64,000 nucleotides of DNA. Source: SURF-28 sp034521465 (lineage in GTDB: Bacteria > Bacteroidota > Ignavibacteria > Ignavibacteriales > Melioribacteraceae). The stretch lies in NCBI GenBank assembly GCA_034521465.1, contig JAXHMN010000025.1:124001-188000 (forward strand). Direction: 5' to 3'. The notes below the pieces were generated by a model. It saw only the letters and a program-made list of their open reading frames with translations. It was not told the DNA's origin and did no database searches. The position numbers and the translations under genes were made by a program. Positions 7,917-18,828 of the stretch are shown here, piece by piece; position 1 is the stretch's first letter; the number at the start of each line of letters is the position of its first letter.

Positions 7917-10401
7917 TTTAAGCCTTCCTAACACTAAACATTCCTCAAACAGTAAATTGAAATCGGCTGATGGAGAAAATGATTTCTACGAAAACATTGT
8001 AAACACTGTACGGGAGCCATTACTTATACTCGATAAAGATTTGAGAGTTGTAAAAGCCAGTCAATCGTTTTTTGATTTTTTCAAAGTTAACCCGGCCGAA
8101 ACAGTCGGAACACTTATTTATAATTTGGGAAATAACCAATGGGATATTCCCAAACTAAGAGAACTGCTTGAGACAATCCTCCCGAGAAAACAATATTCAA
8201 CGGCTTTGAAGTTGAACATATCTTCTCTACTATCGGAAAACGGTTTATGCTTTTGAATGCCCGGCAAATTGAAAGAGCATTTGGAAAAGAAAAAGTAATT
8301 CTTCTTGCAATTGAGGATATAACCCGGCGCAAACGTGAAGAAAAATCCTTGCGAGAAAAGAATCAACTAACCAGTGAATATTTGGATATTCTTTTGGATC
8401 GTGCACGCACTCCAATTATTATCTGGGACTCTTCTTTGGTCATAAATAGGTTTAACCTTGAATTCGAAAAACTAAGCGGTTATGAATCAAGCGAGGTGAT
8501 AGATAAGCCAATTAAAATTCTTTTCCCAAAAGATAGAGCTGATTCATTTATTGATTTATTAAAGAATCATCTAAGCGACAAAAATTCGGAAGCATACGAA
8601 ATAGACATTTTGACAAAAGACAAAAATATAAAGACGGTTCTTTGGAATTCTACAGGTATTTTTGATAAAGAAGATAGAAATATTGTTGCAACAATTGCAC
8701 AAGATATTACTGAGCGGAAACAAACAACCGAAAAGTTAGCTTCTTTGGAAACCCGTTACCGTCGTCTTTTTGAATCTGCACAAGACGGAATTCTTATTCT
8801 AGATGCGGAAACAGGTAAGATTATTGATGCTAATCCATTTTTGTGTGAACTGCTTGATTATTCAAAAGAGAACTTTATTGACAAAAAATTATGGCAAATC
8901 GGGTTCTTCAAGGATATTGCAGCTAATAAAGAAAAATTTTTAGAACTACAACAGAAATGGATATGTACGATATGAAGACTTACCGCTGGAAACAACCAAT
9001 GGAAGAAATGATAAATGTTGAGTTTGTAAGTAATGTCTATTTAGTAAATAATCATAAAGTAATTCAATGTAATATCCGGGATATAACTAAACATAAGGAA
9101 GACAATTAAGACAGTAAATGTCATGAACTTACTATAGAACTTACGGAAAAGCTGTCATTCGCAACCGACTTGCAGGTTCAAACATATTGGAACCACGAAG
9201 TAATTAATATCGGGTAAACTTATGATGTAGCAATGGCAGAATATTGTTAATCTAACATTAGCTAGCAAACCAAAGGACAAGAATCAGTTGCAGAGACGGT
9301 TATAATTTCGGAGAACTATAAAGAGACTGCATATCGTGGGTAACTGAACCGATTCTGATTTTGATGGATGAACAACTGGCAGTCTATTATGTTCGACGAA
9401 AACTGACAAGAAGGCAATCGCGATGCCGGTAAACCTGACAATGTAATGATATGAATTAGTAAATCCTTATGCGACAGAATGACGGTCAACAATAAGTCTA
9501 TCTGGAAACTATAAAGGCGCCGATGATATGAACAATAACATTCCGGAAAATGGCGTGGTGAATTGCGTAGTATGAAACGTTGGTTATTGGGCAGCGAATA
9601 TCACCATCACAATGAACAGATATCATAGCGAGAGATATACGGACCGAAGAAGTATGAATTGATACAGCAAAAGAAAAAGCTGAAGAATCCGATAAACTGA
9701 AATCAGAATTTCTTGCGCAGATGTCGCACGAAATAAGAACGCCAATTAATGCAGTGTTGGGTTATGTTGATTACCTCGATGATTTGTATTGATGAGATAA
9801 TGGTTCCCGAAGCCGTCGACTGTTTCAATGGTATAAATCTTGCCTCAAAGAGAATCATTAGAACCATAGATTTGATACTTAACGCAGCAGAATTACAAAC
9901 AGGTCATTATCAACCACGCTTTCATCAAATTGATCTCGATACGGAGATTCTTCATAAATTATATAAAGAACGATTTCTCTCAGCAAGTCAACGCGGATTA
10001 GAATTCATGTATAATTGTGAATTAAATGACCCGAAGATTTTAGCAGATGATTACAGTACTACCCAAATTTTTGCGAACTTAATTGATAACGCAATCAAAT
10101 ACACAAAAAAAGGCAAAGTAGAAATTCTATTAACAAAAAATAGAAACGGTAACATTATTGTTGAGATAAAAGATACAGGAATTGGAATTGCTAAAGAATT
10201 TCTTCCCAGATTATTTGATGCATTCACTCAAGAAGAACAAGGTTACAAAAGAAGTTTTGAAGGTAACGGTCTGGGTTTAGTCATTGTAAAAAGATACTGC
10301 GAAATTAATTATGCGCATTTAGAAGTAGAAAGTCCGAGAAAAATGTAGGATCAACATTTAGAATTATTTTTGATAAAAAGTTTACCGTAAATACAAATTG
10401 A
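7885..10401 (+). pseudogene. multi-PAS histidine kinase, copy B, heavily frameshifted
   Basis: Start ATG at 7885 after AAGGAGAGG, same overlap as copy A. Domain order: PAS (DGENDFYENIVNTVRE), PAC-like MLLNARQIERAFGKEKVILL, PAS (SGYESSEVIDKPIK), PAS (FESAQDGILILDAE), a wrecked fourth PAS (9110-9660), HisKA (MSHEIRTPINAVLGY) and HATPase_c (NLIDNAIKYTKKG, DTGIGIAKE, NGLGLVIVK). Frame breaks are seen near 8185, 8240, 8960, 9790 and 10335, and many in 9110-9660. The longest clean part (8247-8975) covers two PAS domains. Copies A and B break at different bases, so the breaks arose after duplication or in consensus building. Confidence 0.8.
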
Positions 10402-10721
10402 TAGAACTCGGATGACCACGACAGAGGTCGGCCAGACACTGAAACTATGGATTCATACAGAAAAAAATCCGTGCTAATCTTTTCTTTCTGTGGGATCTGT
10501 GTTCTATTTTTTCTTTTTTATTCTTCAGCACCCTCAAGTTTTAAAAATTTTCCGAGAATAGACTAATTCTCAAAACACTTTATCCACCAAAAGATGTAGT
10601 TCCTTTTTCATCCCTTCGGCCGATTGTCCAGCCGTGGTCATGTTTATATATTGTTATCAACAATTGATATGACAAATTTCTAGGAAATTTTGATATCATA
10701 AAACAATCATGGAGGAACAAA
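10402..10721. other. spacer before the OmpA-family gene
   Basis: About 320 nt without a supported frame. AGATGTAGTTCCTTTTTCATCC at about 10592 resembles a string at about 215 (AGATGTAGTCCCTTTCTCATCC) upstream of the CHASE kinase, so a short element may be shared. ATGGAGGAACAAAATG at the right end supplies a strong ribosome-binding site for the next gene. Confidence 0.4.
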
Positions 10722-12273
10722 ATGAAATTATTTACAAAATTAACTATGTTATTAACATTAGCTTTAATTATGAGTACTAGTGTTAATGCACAGTTCAGGG
10801 ATTACGGGTTTAAACTTGGACTCCAATTTAACGGTGTAATGCCTCTCACTGAATTTGAAAGTGACAATGGTCTTGCGATGAAATCTTATTTGGCTCGAGG
10901 TTTCGTTCGGTTTCAACTCGTTTCATTTCTAAATGCCGAACTTGGTGCCGGATGGGGAAATCTTCAAGGTGATGAATTCGATTATATCACCGGACAGAAA
11001 AACGGACCCGGTTCGTATAGCACATCAATTATACCAATTGATCTCCGATTAGTGATTGCACCACTAAATTCAGAATTATGGAACCCATATTTGTATCTGG
11101 GCGCCGGTATTGTGAATTATAATGTTGGGATTAAACCAACAAATCCTTCCCCGGAAAATGTTGCAGATCAAGGCTGGGCTACAATATTCCCGGCGGGTGT
11201 TGGTACCGAAGTTGTAATTGCGGATGGATTAATTCTCGATTTATCTGCCGGAGCAACCTATACTGTAGCTGATGCTTTGAATGCTTTCAAAATAGGCGAT
11301 ATGAACGATGCTTATTTTAGTATTGGCGCAGGTCTTATTTTCACTGGTGGAAATATGGATTCTGATAACGATAACGACGGGCTTACTAAAGGCGAAGAAG
11401 AAGAAATTGGAACTGACCCGAATAATCCCGATTCTGATGGCGATGGTCTCAATGACGGCGATGAATTTAAGCAATATAATACCGACCCGTTAAATGCGGA
11501 TAGCGACGGCGACGGTCTTAATGACGGCGATGAAGTTTTAAAGTATAAAACAAATCCTAACAAAGCCGATACCGATAATGACGGGTTGAGTGATTATGAT
11601 GAAGTGATGAGTCACAAAACTGAACCTTTAGTTGCCGATACCGATAAAGACGGATTGAACGACGGCGATGAAGTAAATCAATACAAAACCGACCCATTAA
11701 ATGCCGATACCGATAAAGATGGTTTGTCGGATTGCTGATGAAGTTAACAAATACAAAACAAATCCGTTAATTGTAGATACAGATGGTGATGGTTTAACCG
11801 ATTATGAAGAAGTTATGACTAACAAAACCGATCCATTAAAAGTTGATACAGACGGTGGAACAATTGGTGATGGCGTTGAAGTTAAACGCGGAACAGATCC
11901 TCTAGATCCTAAAGATGATGTTGTGCAAGTTAATGTTCCTATCGTACTTGAAGGTATTACCTTTGCAACAAATAAATTCAACATTACTCCGGAATCCGAA
12001 GATGTTCTAAATGATGCTCTTAAAACACTTCGAACATACGATGATATAGTAGTAGAAATAAGTGGTCATACTGATAGCGACGGCAGCAACTCATACAACC
12101 AACAGTTATCTCAGAAAAGAGCCGAAGCTGTTAAGGCATGGCTTGTGAGTAAAGGTATCTCATCTGATAGAATTACCGCAGTTGGTTATGGCGAAGCTAA
12201 TCCAAGAGTTGCCAATGATACAGCCGAACACAAAAGAATGAACAGAAGAATTGAGTTCAAGCGTATTAAGTAA
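10722..12273 (+). CDS. OmpA-family outer membrane protein with thrombospondin type-3 repeats (one frameshift)
   Basis: A signal peptide (MKLFTKLTMLL to VNAQ) is followed by a beta-barrel-like domain of about 190 residues, then Asp-rich calcium-binding TSP3 repeats. The protein ends in an OmpA peptidoglycan-binding domain with the ISGHTDSDGS and NRRIEFKR signatures. An extra base near 11733 (GATTGCTGATGAAG) splits the frame. Removing it gives a single 516-residue protein. It likely anchors the outer membrane to peptidoglycan, with the TSP3 rod as a rigid spacer. ATGGAGGAACAAA precedes the start. Confidence 0.85.
11357..11925 (+). repeat. eight tandem TSP3-type calcium-binding repeats (69-nt period)
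   Basis: The coding repeat DTDGDGLNDGDE followed by a V..YKT(D/N)PL.A linker recurs about every 23 residues. Seven units are well formed and the eighth is degenerate (DTDGGTIGDG). Asp positions fit EF-hand-like Ca2+ ligation. Units differ enough at the DNA level that it is not a recent expansion. Confidence 0.8.
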
Positions 12274-12478
12274 TTATATCACATTTTGGAAAGGGGTTTA
12301 CAATACCTCTTCTACACAAAAAATCCCGGGTAATGCAGATTTTTTGTTTTAAATCCGCAAGCTTTCAATAATCGTATTAAATGCTTTATTTTAGTTGTTC
12401 AAATCCAAGTTAAGTGTGGAGACTTAATGAGCGATGAGATACGGCTTCTTTACCAGATAAAATTTTTAGCGGATTAAT

Positions 12479-13686
12479 ATGCTAACACTTCATTCGTTAA
12501 TCATTATCATTACCCTCGCCGGTGTTGCAGTCGGAAGATTACCTAAACTTAGAATGAACCGCGCGACCATTGCTCTTGTCGGCGCGGGATTGCTTATAAT
12601 TACAAACGCAATTGAGTTAGATCAAGCATACACTTCGGTTGATTGGGATACTATTCAACTTCTTTTTGCAATGATGGTCTTAAATATAAACTTAAGTCTC
12701 GCCGGATTCTTTCAATTAATTGCAGCAAAAATTATTCGTTTCGCATCAACTCCTAAACAGTTATTGTTGGTTATAATTTTTTCATCCGGAATTTTATCCG
12801 CGCTTTTTCTTAATGATACAATTTGTTTGATGTTCACACCGCTTGTTTTAGAAATTGCAATCACACTCAAAAGAAACCCTATTCCCTATTTAATGGGACT
12901 TGCTGTTTCGGCTAACATTGGATCGGCAGCAACTATTGTCGGTAATCCGCAGAATATGATAATCGGAATTTCATCGGGAATAAGTTTTGTGGATTTTACG
13001 ACTGCTCTTTTACCGGTTTCATTAATTTCTCTATTTGTCGGATGGATTGTAATAATAGTTATATACCGAAAGGAGTTTACTTCAAATAAGTTGGAAATTG
13101 GTAATGTTGCTGAAGTAAAAATTTATAAACCGTTACTAATAAAAAGTAGCATTGCAACATTGTTAATGATTGCCGCATTCATTTATGGATTCTCAATTCC
13201 TCTTTCAGCATTTGCGGCTGCGTGTTTATTACTAATTACTCGCCGATTAAAACCGGAACGAGTTTTTAGAGAAATTGATTGGTCGCTTCTGGTTTCTTTT
13301 CTGCTCTATTTATCGTTACGGGTGCCATTGAAACAACCGGTATAAGTGGTTATCTTTTTACAAAAGTTGAATCGTTTATTTGTGACAGCGTTGTAAATCT
13401 ATCCGTTTCTTCCGCAATATTAAGCAACTTAGTTTCAAATGTGCCCGCCGTATTATTGTTTAGACCCGTCATCCCAACTTGTCCCGATCCAACAAATGCA
13501 TGGTTAATTTTGGCAATGGCAACAACCTTTGCAGGTAATCTTACATTAATTGGTTCGGTTGCAAATTTGATCGTTGCCGAATCCGCTAAAAGCAAAGGAA
13601 TAAATTTATCATTTGTGGAATACTTGAAATCAGGTGTGTTGATTGCGGTAATTTCAATCGGTGTGGGGATTGTTTTCTTTTTGTGA
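12479..13686 (+). CDS. ArsB/NhaD/SLC13-type ion transporter (one frameshift)
   Basis: A multi-spanning hydrophobic protein of about 402 residues in the ion-transporter superfamily. The two half-repeats carry NIGSAATIVGNPQNMIIG and TFAGNLTLIGSVANLIV, the paired Asn/Gly-rich motifs of ArsB/CitM-type permeases. About ten membrane segments are present. The frame breaks near 13292 in a T-rich run (GGTTTCTTTTCTGC); one restored T gives IDWSLLVFFSALFIVTGA. The substrate cannot be read from the sequence: arsenite, citrate, sulfate or Na+/H+ exchange are all possible. No ars genes are next to it, and the TetR gene downstream may regulate it. Confidence 0.72.
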
Positions 13687-13767
13687 TTTCTTGCTGTTGA
13701 GCTCTTTCTTAAATTAATCATACTTCCAACAATTATTCCCTTGCCAAATTTGAAATTCTTTAGTTAA

Positions 13768-13783
13768 CATACGGCATCGTATG
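13768..13783. promoter_or_regulatory. palindromic operator candidate before the TetR gene
   Basis: CATACG GCAT CGTATG is a perfect 6-bp inverted repeat with a 4-bp spacer, 16 nt before the TetR start codon. Its location fits autoregulation by a TetR dimer. No second copy was noticed upstream of the transporter. Confidence 0.5.
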
Positions 13784-13799
13784 CTAAATTGCTTAACAA

Positions 13800-14357
13800 A
13801 TGCCCAACATAAAAGTCAAATCAGAAGACTGGATCAAAAAAGGAATTGAGCTCTTCTCTCAAGGCGGAATTGATGCGCTGAATGTGGAGAAAATGGCTAA
13901 AATCCTCAATTGTACAAAAGGAAGTTTCTATCACCATTTCAAATCCCGCGAGGATTATATTGACCAAATTCTTGAATATTATTACAAATCCCGCAAAAAC
14001 ATGTTGGAATCGATGGGGAGTTTATATACCTCACCACTCGAAAAGTTGAGTCGTGTTTTAATCGGCGTATTCAAAAATCCACGTGGATTGGATTTTGAAT
14101 TTCAACTTCGAAAACTCGCCGAAACAAACGAAAAAGCTAAGATTCACTTAAACAATCTAGAAAGAGATCGCATAACATACGTTAGCGTATTGTTAAATGA
14201 TTGCGGAACGGATAATCCGCAGCTCCGCGCGGAGATGATCTATCATTATTATCTCGGTTGGTATCAGCGGAATAAATTCAAAAATCTCTCCGACCAGACT
14301 CTTTACGAGGAAGTAAATAAGTTATCTCTCATTGCCGGAGTGGATCTCATCTTATGA
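13800..14357 (+). CDS. TetR/AcrR-family transcriptional regulator
   Basis: 185 residues, intact. The N-terminal helix-turn-helix reads LNVEKMAKILNCTKGSFYHH followed by FKSREDYIDQIL, the classical TetR DNA-binding signature. The C-terminal ligand domain is diverged, so the inducer is unknown. It stands between the transporter and the M13 peptidase gene, each in the same direction. A palindrome just upstream suggests self-repression. Confidence 0.85.
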   Translation: MPNIKVKSEDWIKKGIELFSQGGIDALNVEKMAKILNCTKGSFYHHFKSREDYIDQILEYYYKSRKNMLESMGSLYTSPLEKLSRVLIGVFKNPRGLDFEFQLRKLAETNEKAKIHLNNLERDRITYVSVLLNDCGTDNPQLRAEMIYHYYLGWYQRNKFKNLSDQTLYEEVNKLSLIAGVDLIL

Positions 14358-14428
14358 CTTAAGCGAACCATAATCATACTAAATCGTCTAAATTTTGCAA
14401 TTATTTTTTCATTAAATAGGAATCTAAA

Positions 14429-16461
14429 ATGCGTAAAGTAACTTCAGTTTTTCTTGTAATTTTTATCACCACTTTTTTAATCTCTTGTTCCTCACCCAAA
14501 GAAGAAGAGATCAAAGGATTTGATTTATCTAACTTAGACACGACTTACACACCTCAGGAAGATTTTTATCACTATGCAATCGGTGGATGGATTAAAGACA
14601 ACCCGGTTCCGGACGACCAAAGTATTTGGAGCGGATTTAACGAACTTCGTGAAACAACACGTGATCAGGTGCAAACAATTATTGATGATGTTTCCGCAAA
14701 TCCCGGCAGTGATGTAAATTCCGTTCGTTACAAAGTCGGAACTTTTTACAACGTTGGAATGGATACCGTCAAAATTGAAAATGAAAGCTGGTCACCTTTG
14801 ATGGAAGAGTTCCAAAGAATTGATGCGATTGCCGATAAAGCTGATCTCATTAAAGAAATTGCGCACATGCATATTTACACAACGTCACCTCTCTTTTATT
14901 TTATGTCGTCGGCAGATGCAAAAAACAGTGAATATGAAATTGCCGGAATTTGGCAGGCGGTTTAGGTTTGCCGGATAGAGATTATTACGTTGAAGAAGAT
15001 GACCGTTCAAAAGAAATTAGAGCTAAAGTATGTTGAGCATCTACAGAAAATGTTTCAGCTAATCGGTTCGGATTTAGAGCTAAGTGCTATTGAAGCTGAA
15101 CAAGTAATGAATTTCGAAACTCGTTTGGCAAAAGCATCAAACACAAGATTAGAAAACCGCGATCCGAATGCTACTTACAATAAACTTACAACCGAAGAAA
15201 TCAAATCAAAGTTTAGCGGATTTGATTGGGATTTATATCTAACCGAAACCGGTGTCGGCGATCCGAAACATATCGACATTAGTCAACCTAAATTCATTGA
15301 AGAAGTAAGCAAGATGGTTCAAGAAGAATCAATCGATACATGGAAATCATATTTACGATGGACGCTAATTAATGCTATGGCTTCTTACTTAAGTTCGGAT
15401 TTTGTTGCGCAGGATTTTGAATTTTACGGAACATTCTTAGAAGGAAGAAAACAAAACGAACCGAGATGGAAAAGAGTTCAAGGAACAACTAACCGCGCGT
15501 TGGGTGAAGCAGTCGGACAACTTTATGTTGAAAAGTTCTTCCCGCCTGAAGCAAAAGAGCGTGCAATGAATATCGTTAATAATGTTTTGGCATCGATGGA
15601 GACAAGTATAAAAAAATCCGAATGGATGAGCGAAGAAACAAAAGTTGAAGCATTAAAAAAACTTTCGGGATTCGGAGTTAAAATAGGTTATCCACGATAA
15701 ATGGCAGGATTACTCTGATCTAGTTGTTAAAGATGATTCTTATGTACAGAACATTATCCGCTCAAATTATTTTGATCATCAAGAAATGTTGAAAGATATT
15801 AATCAGCCGATCAAACCATGGGAATGGGGAATGACTCCTCAAACAGTTAATGCTTATTACAGTCCCGTTAGAAATGAAATTGCTTTCCCGGCCGGAATAC
15901 TACAGTTTCCGTTTTTTGATTACAGAGTTGATGATGCAATTAATTACGGCGCGATGGGCGCAGTAATCGGCCACGAAATTACACATGGTTTCGATGATCA
16001 AGGAAGACAATATGATGCGGAAGGAAACATCCGCGATTGGTGGACAAAAGAAGATGCGGATCGATTCAACGAACGAGCACAAGTTCTTATTGATCAATTT
16101 GATAATTATGTTGCGATAAATGATATGACTATCAACGGCGCGATGACACTTGGCGAAAACATAGGTGATCTCGGCGGTTTAACAATTTCCTACAATGCAT
16201 TTACAAAAACCGAACAATATAAAAACGGTGAAGAGATTGACGGCTTTACGCCTGCACAAAGATTTTTCCTCGGCTGGACACAAGTTTGGAAAAATAATAT
16301 TCGTGATGCAGAATTAATGCGCAGATTAAAAGTTGATGTACACTCACCGGGACAATGGCGAGTGCTTGGTCCTTTAAGCAACATGCCGGAATTCTTTCGA
16401 AGCGTTTGATGTTCAACCCAGCGATCCGATGAGAAATGAAAAACTTGTTAAGATTTGGTAG
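14429..16461 (+). CDS. M13-family (neprilysin/PepO-like) metallopeptidase lipoprotein (at least four frameshifts)
   Basis: A zinc endopeptidase of about 677 residues. The N-terminus is a lipoprotein signal (FLISCSS, Cys lipid site), then the M13 N-terminal domain (YTPQEDFYHYAIGGWI). The catalytic domain has NAYYSPVRNEIAFPAGIL, the zinc motif VIGHEITHGFDD, and ENIGDLGGL with the third ligand region. The end is VQPSDPMRNEKLVKIW. The frame breaks near 14955, 15028, 15695 and 16403. All essential motifs survive, so sequencing error is likelier than decay. It would act at the cell envelope on peptides. A strong terminator follows. Confidence 0.85.
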
Positions 16462-16475
16462 ATAGTTTTTACGCT

Positions 16476-16514
16476 AAAGATTCCATCTTTTGGAAAGATG
16501 GAATCTTTATTTTA
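16476..16514 (+). terminator. Rho-independent terminator after the M13 peptidase gene
   Basis: AAAGATTCCATCTTT-TGG-AAAGATGGAATCTTT is a perfect 15-bp stem with a 3-nt loop, followed by ATTTT. It closes the peptidase gene just before the ABC exporter operon. Confidence 0.85.
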
Positions 16515-16549
16515 ATTTTTCTCTTCATAATTGAGTTGGGAGACAATTA

Positions 16550-17485
16550 ATGAATGCACTTGAAGTCAAAAATCTTACCAAAACATTTGATAAAATTATT
16601 GCGGTTGATGATGCTTCTTTTGAAGTACCTGAAGGAAGTATATTCGGACTTATCGGTAGAAACGGCGCGGGCAAAACTACAACGATCAGAATGATGATGA
16701 ACATTTACATTCCCGACAGCGGCGAAGTTTTACTGCGGGGAAATAAAGTTGATCATTTATTTAAAGACAAAGTCGGTTACTTACCCGAAGAACGCGGGCT
16801 TTATAAAAAATCAAAAGTGATGGATATTCTTCTTTACTTTGCGGAATTGAAAGGTAAAAAAGGAAAAGGTGTTCAAAAGAAAGCCGAAGAATATTTAGAA
16901 CGATTTGAATTACTGGATAGAAAAAATTCTAAGATTGAAGACCTTTCAAAAGGCAATCAACAAAAGCTGCAGTTCATTTCAACAATTCTTCACGATCCTG
17001 AGTTTATAATTTTAGATGAACCATTCTCCGGTCTCGATCCGATTAACACAAACTTGCTTAAAGAAATTATACTTGATTTAAAGAAGCAAGGCAAAGTAAT
17101 AATCTTTTCAACTCACTTAATGGACTTCGCAGAAAAAATGTGCGACCACATTGCGATGATCGATCACGGTAAAATTATTTTGAAAGGAAGTTTGAGTGAA
17201 ATTAAATCGAAGTACGCGCAAGAAAATATCAGCTTGAATTATGAAGGCGACATTTCGTTTTTAAACTCACATCCGCTTGTACAAAAGATAGAAGATTTCG
17301 GCAACACAACCGGAATTAAAATTACCGACGCATCAAAAACACAAGAACTTTTGAAGCTGCTTGTTGACAACAATGTAAACGTAAAAAAATTCGATGCAAA
17401 CGATATTACACTTCACGAAATATTTATTTCGCTTGCCGGTAAAGTTGAAGGTGAACAATTAACTGCAGGGGTGACAAATGTTTAG
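16550..17485 (+). CDS. ABC transporter ATP-binding protein (NatA-like)
   Basis: 311 residues with Walker A GRNGAGKTTT, signature LSKGNQQKLQ, Walker B IILDEPFSGLDP and the H-loop in FSTHLMDF. The C-terminal extension with a DUF4162-type tail is usual in NatA-like subunits. GGGAGACAATTA precedes ATG 16550. Its last 8 nt overlap the permease gene, so the two form an operon. Together they would export Na+, a lipid or a small molecule; the substrate is not determined. Confidence 0.87.
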   Translation: MNALEVKNLTKTFDKIIAVDDASFEVPEGSIFGLIGRNGAGKTTTIRMMMNIYIPDSGEVLLRGNKVDHLFKDKVGYLPEERGLYKKSKVMDILLYFAELKGKKGKGVQKKAEEYLERFELLDRKNSKIEDLSKGNQQKLQFISTILHDPEFIILDEPFSGLDPINTNLLKEIILDLKKQGKVIIFSTHLMDFAEKMCDHIAMIDHGKIILKGSLSEIKSKYAQENISLNYEGDISFLNSHPLVQKIEDFGNTTGIKITDASKTQELLKLLVDNNVNVKKFDANDITLHEIFISLAGKVEGEQLTAGVTNV

Positions 17486-18749
17486 TCTGGATAAAACTAT
17501 CACCGTAATTAAGCGAGAGTTAAAAGATAAACTTCTTTCCAAAACCTTTGTATTGATGACTCTGCTTCTTCCTATTTTCATGTTCGGGATTCTCGGCTTT
17601 CAAACTTTTCTGTTAACAAGAGATACCGACGAAGGAACTAAGATTGAAGTTGTAGCAGAGAACCAAGACTTGTTGGAAAACATCCGCTCCTCTTTTCTCG
17701 AAAGAACCTTCATTAAAAACAATTATTACCAAGTAGCTTACTCACAAAAGAACAGAGCTGAGTTTGATGAGTTTCTCGATGAAAAACGACCCGAACTATT
17801 GAGCGGAAATTTAACCGGTATAATTTATTTACCGAACAGCTCTTTGGAAAACAAGGAAGCAGAATACTATTCAAAAAATCCGAACAACCAAGCTCTTTTT
17901 GATAAGGTAAGAGGAATGGTAAATAATGCTTTGGTTAATACTTACTTCAAAGACAGAAACCTTTCGCCCGAAGAAGTAAAGTTTGCCGGACTTAGAGCCG
18001 GGTTCAACACTTACAGAATTTCCGAAGGTAAAGAAGCCGAAGAGGAGGGATACGGAAATTTAATCGCCTCTTTCCTTTTTACTTTTCTGCTTTACTTCAG
18101 TTTGATTTTTCTCGGTACTATGATGATGCGTGCGGTTGTCGAAGAGAAAACTTCAAAGATTGTTGAAGTTCTTCTTTCGTCATGCTCAAGCAAAGATTTA
18201 ATGACCGGGAAAATTCTCGGTACCGGAATCACGGGGGTTCTCCAAATGTTTATATGGCTGCTGCCGGTTATTTTGGTTATAACCACTTCTATATTTACAC
18301 TGCCGCAAGATTTTAACCTAAAGATTAGCATGGGAATGATAGGTTACTTTTTGATTAATTATTTTCTCGGGCTACTTACATTTCTTGGGTTGTTTGCAAC
18401 CGTCGGCGCAATTTTCGATAATGAACAAGACGCTCAATCCGGTCTTTGGCCGATTATGATGTTGATTATGATCCCGTTTTTTATTGCAATCACAGCACAG
18501 AATAATCCCGATAGCGCATTGATACAAGTTGCTTCATTCGTTCCGTTCTCATCAATAATAGTAATGCCGGCAAGATTGACTTTAGTCGATGTTCCTTTTT
18601 GGCAATTACTCGGAGCGGTTGTAATTAATTTAGCAACTTTTGTCGGTATATTTATCTTAGCCGGAAAGATTTATAGAGTTGGAATTTTACGCACCGGTAA
18701 AAAACCAAGCTGGGCTGAAGTTGTGAAGTGGTTTAAATATCAATATTAG
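17478..18749 (+). CDS. ABC-2 type permease (NatB-like)
   Basis: 423 residues. One membrane helix lies near the N-terminus (FVLMTLLLPIFMFGILGF), a large extracytoplasmic domain spans about 50-185, then five C-terminal helices. The conserved MMRAVVEEKTSKIVEVLLSS loop of NatB/ABC-2 permeases precedes a transmembrane bundle. The start overlaps the ATPase gene by 8 nt (translational coupling). It is the membrane partner of the preceding ATPase. Confidence 0.87.
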   Translation: MFSLDKTITVIKRELKDKLLSKTFVLMTLLLPIFMFGILGFQTFLLTRDTDEGTKIEVVAENQDLLENIRSSFLERTFIKNNYYQVAYSQKNRAEFDEFLDEKRPELLSGNLTGIIYLPNSSLENKEAEYYSKNPNNQALFDKVRGMVNNALVNTYFKDRNLSPEEVKFAGLRAGFNTYRISEGKEAEEEGYGNLIASFLFTFLLYFSLIFLGTMMMRAVVEEKTSKIVEVLLSSCSSKDLMTGKILGTGITGVLQMFIWLLPVILVITTSIFTLPQDFNLKISMGMIGYFLINYFLGLLTFLGLFATVGAIFDNEQDAQSGLWPIMMLIMIPFFIAITAQNNPDSALIQVASFVPFSSIIVMPARLTLVDVPFWQLLGAVVINLATFVGIFILAGKIYRVGILRTGKKPSWAEVVKWFKYQY

Positions 18750-18755
18750 GTTTTT

Positions 18756-18821
18756 CTTTGCGTCTTAGCGCCTTTGCGGTGAATCAATGAAAAACAACCG
18801 CTGAGACGCCAAGGCGCAAAG
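18756..18821. repeat. imperfect intergenic inverted repeat (CTTTGCG family)
   Basis: CTTTGCGTCTTAGCGCC at the left is matched by GGCGCAAAG at the right, with TTTGCGGT and ACCGCTGAGACGCC inside, forming an imperfect hairpin. A related CTTTGCGGACTTTGCG string occurs at about 45124. This looks like an interspersed non-coding repeat and may end the exporter operon. Confidence 0.55.
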
Positions 18822-18828
18822 TTTATTT

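Larger units (their letters stand above)
7675..10401 (+). repeat. segmental duplication, copy B
   Basis: Second copy of the segment at 2345-4928, same orientation. It begins at the NGVG G-box of the HATPase domain and keeps the kinase-kinase overlap unchanged. It ends with a slightly different C-terminus (FRIIFDKK) followed by no receiver gene. Confidence 0.85.

Noticed and set aside
11312..11563. Possible CRISPR-like or satellite repeat
   Set aside because: The 69-nt periodicity is in frame, encodes TSP3 repeats and diverges between units. There are no spacers.
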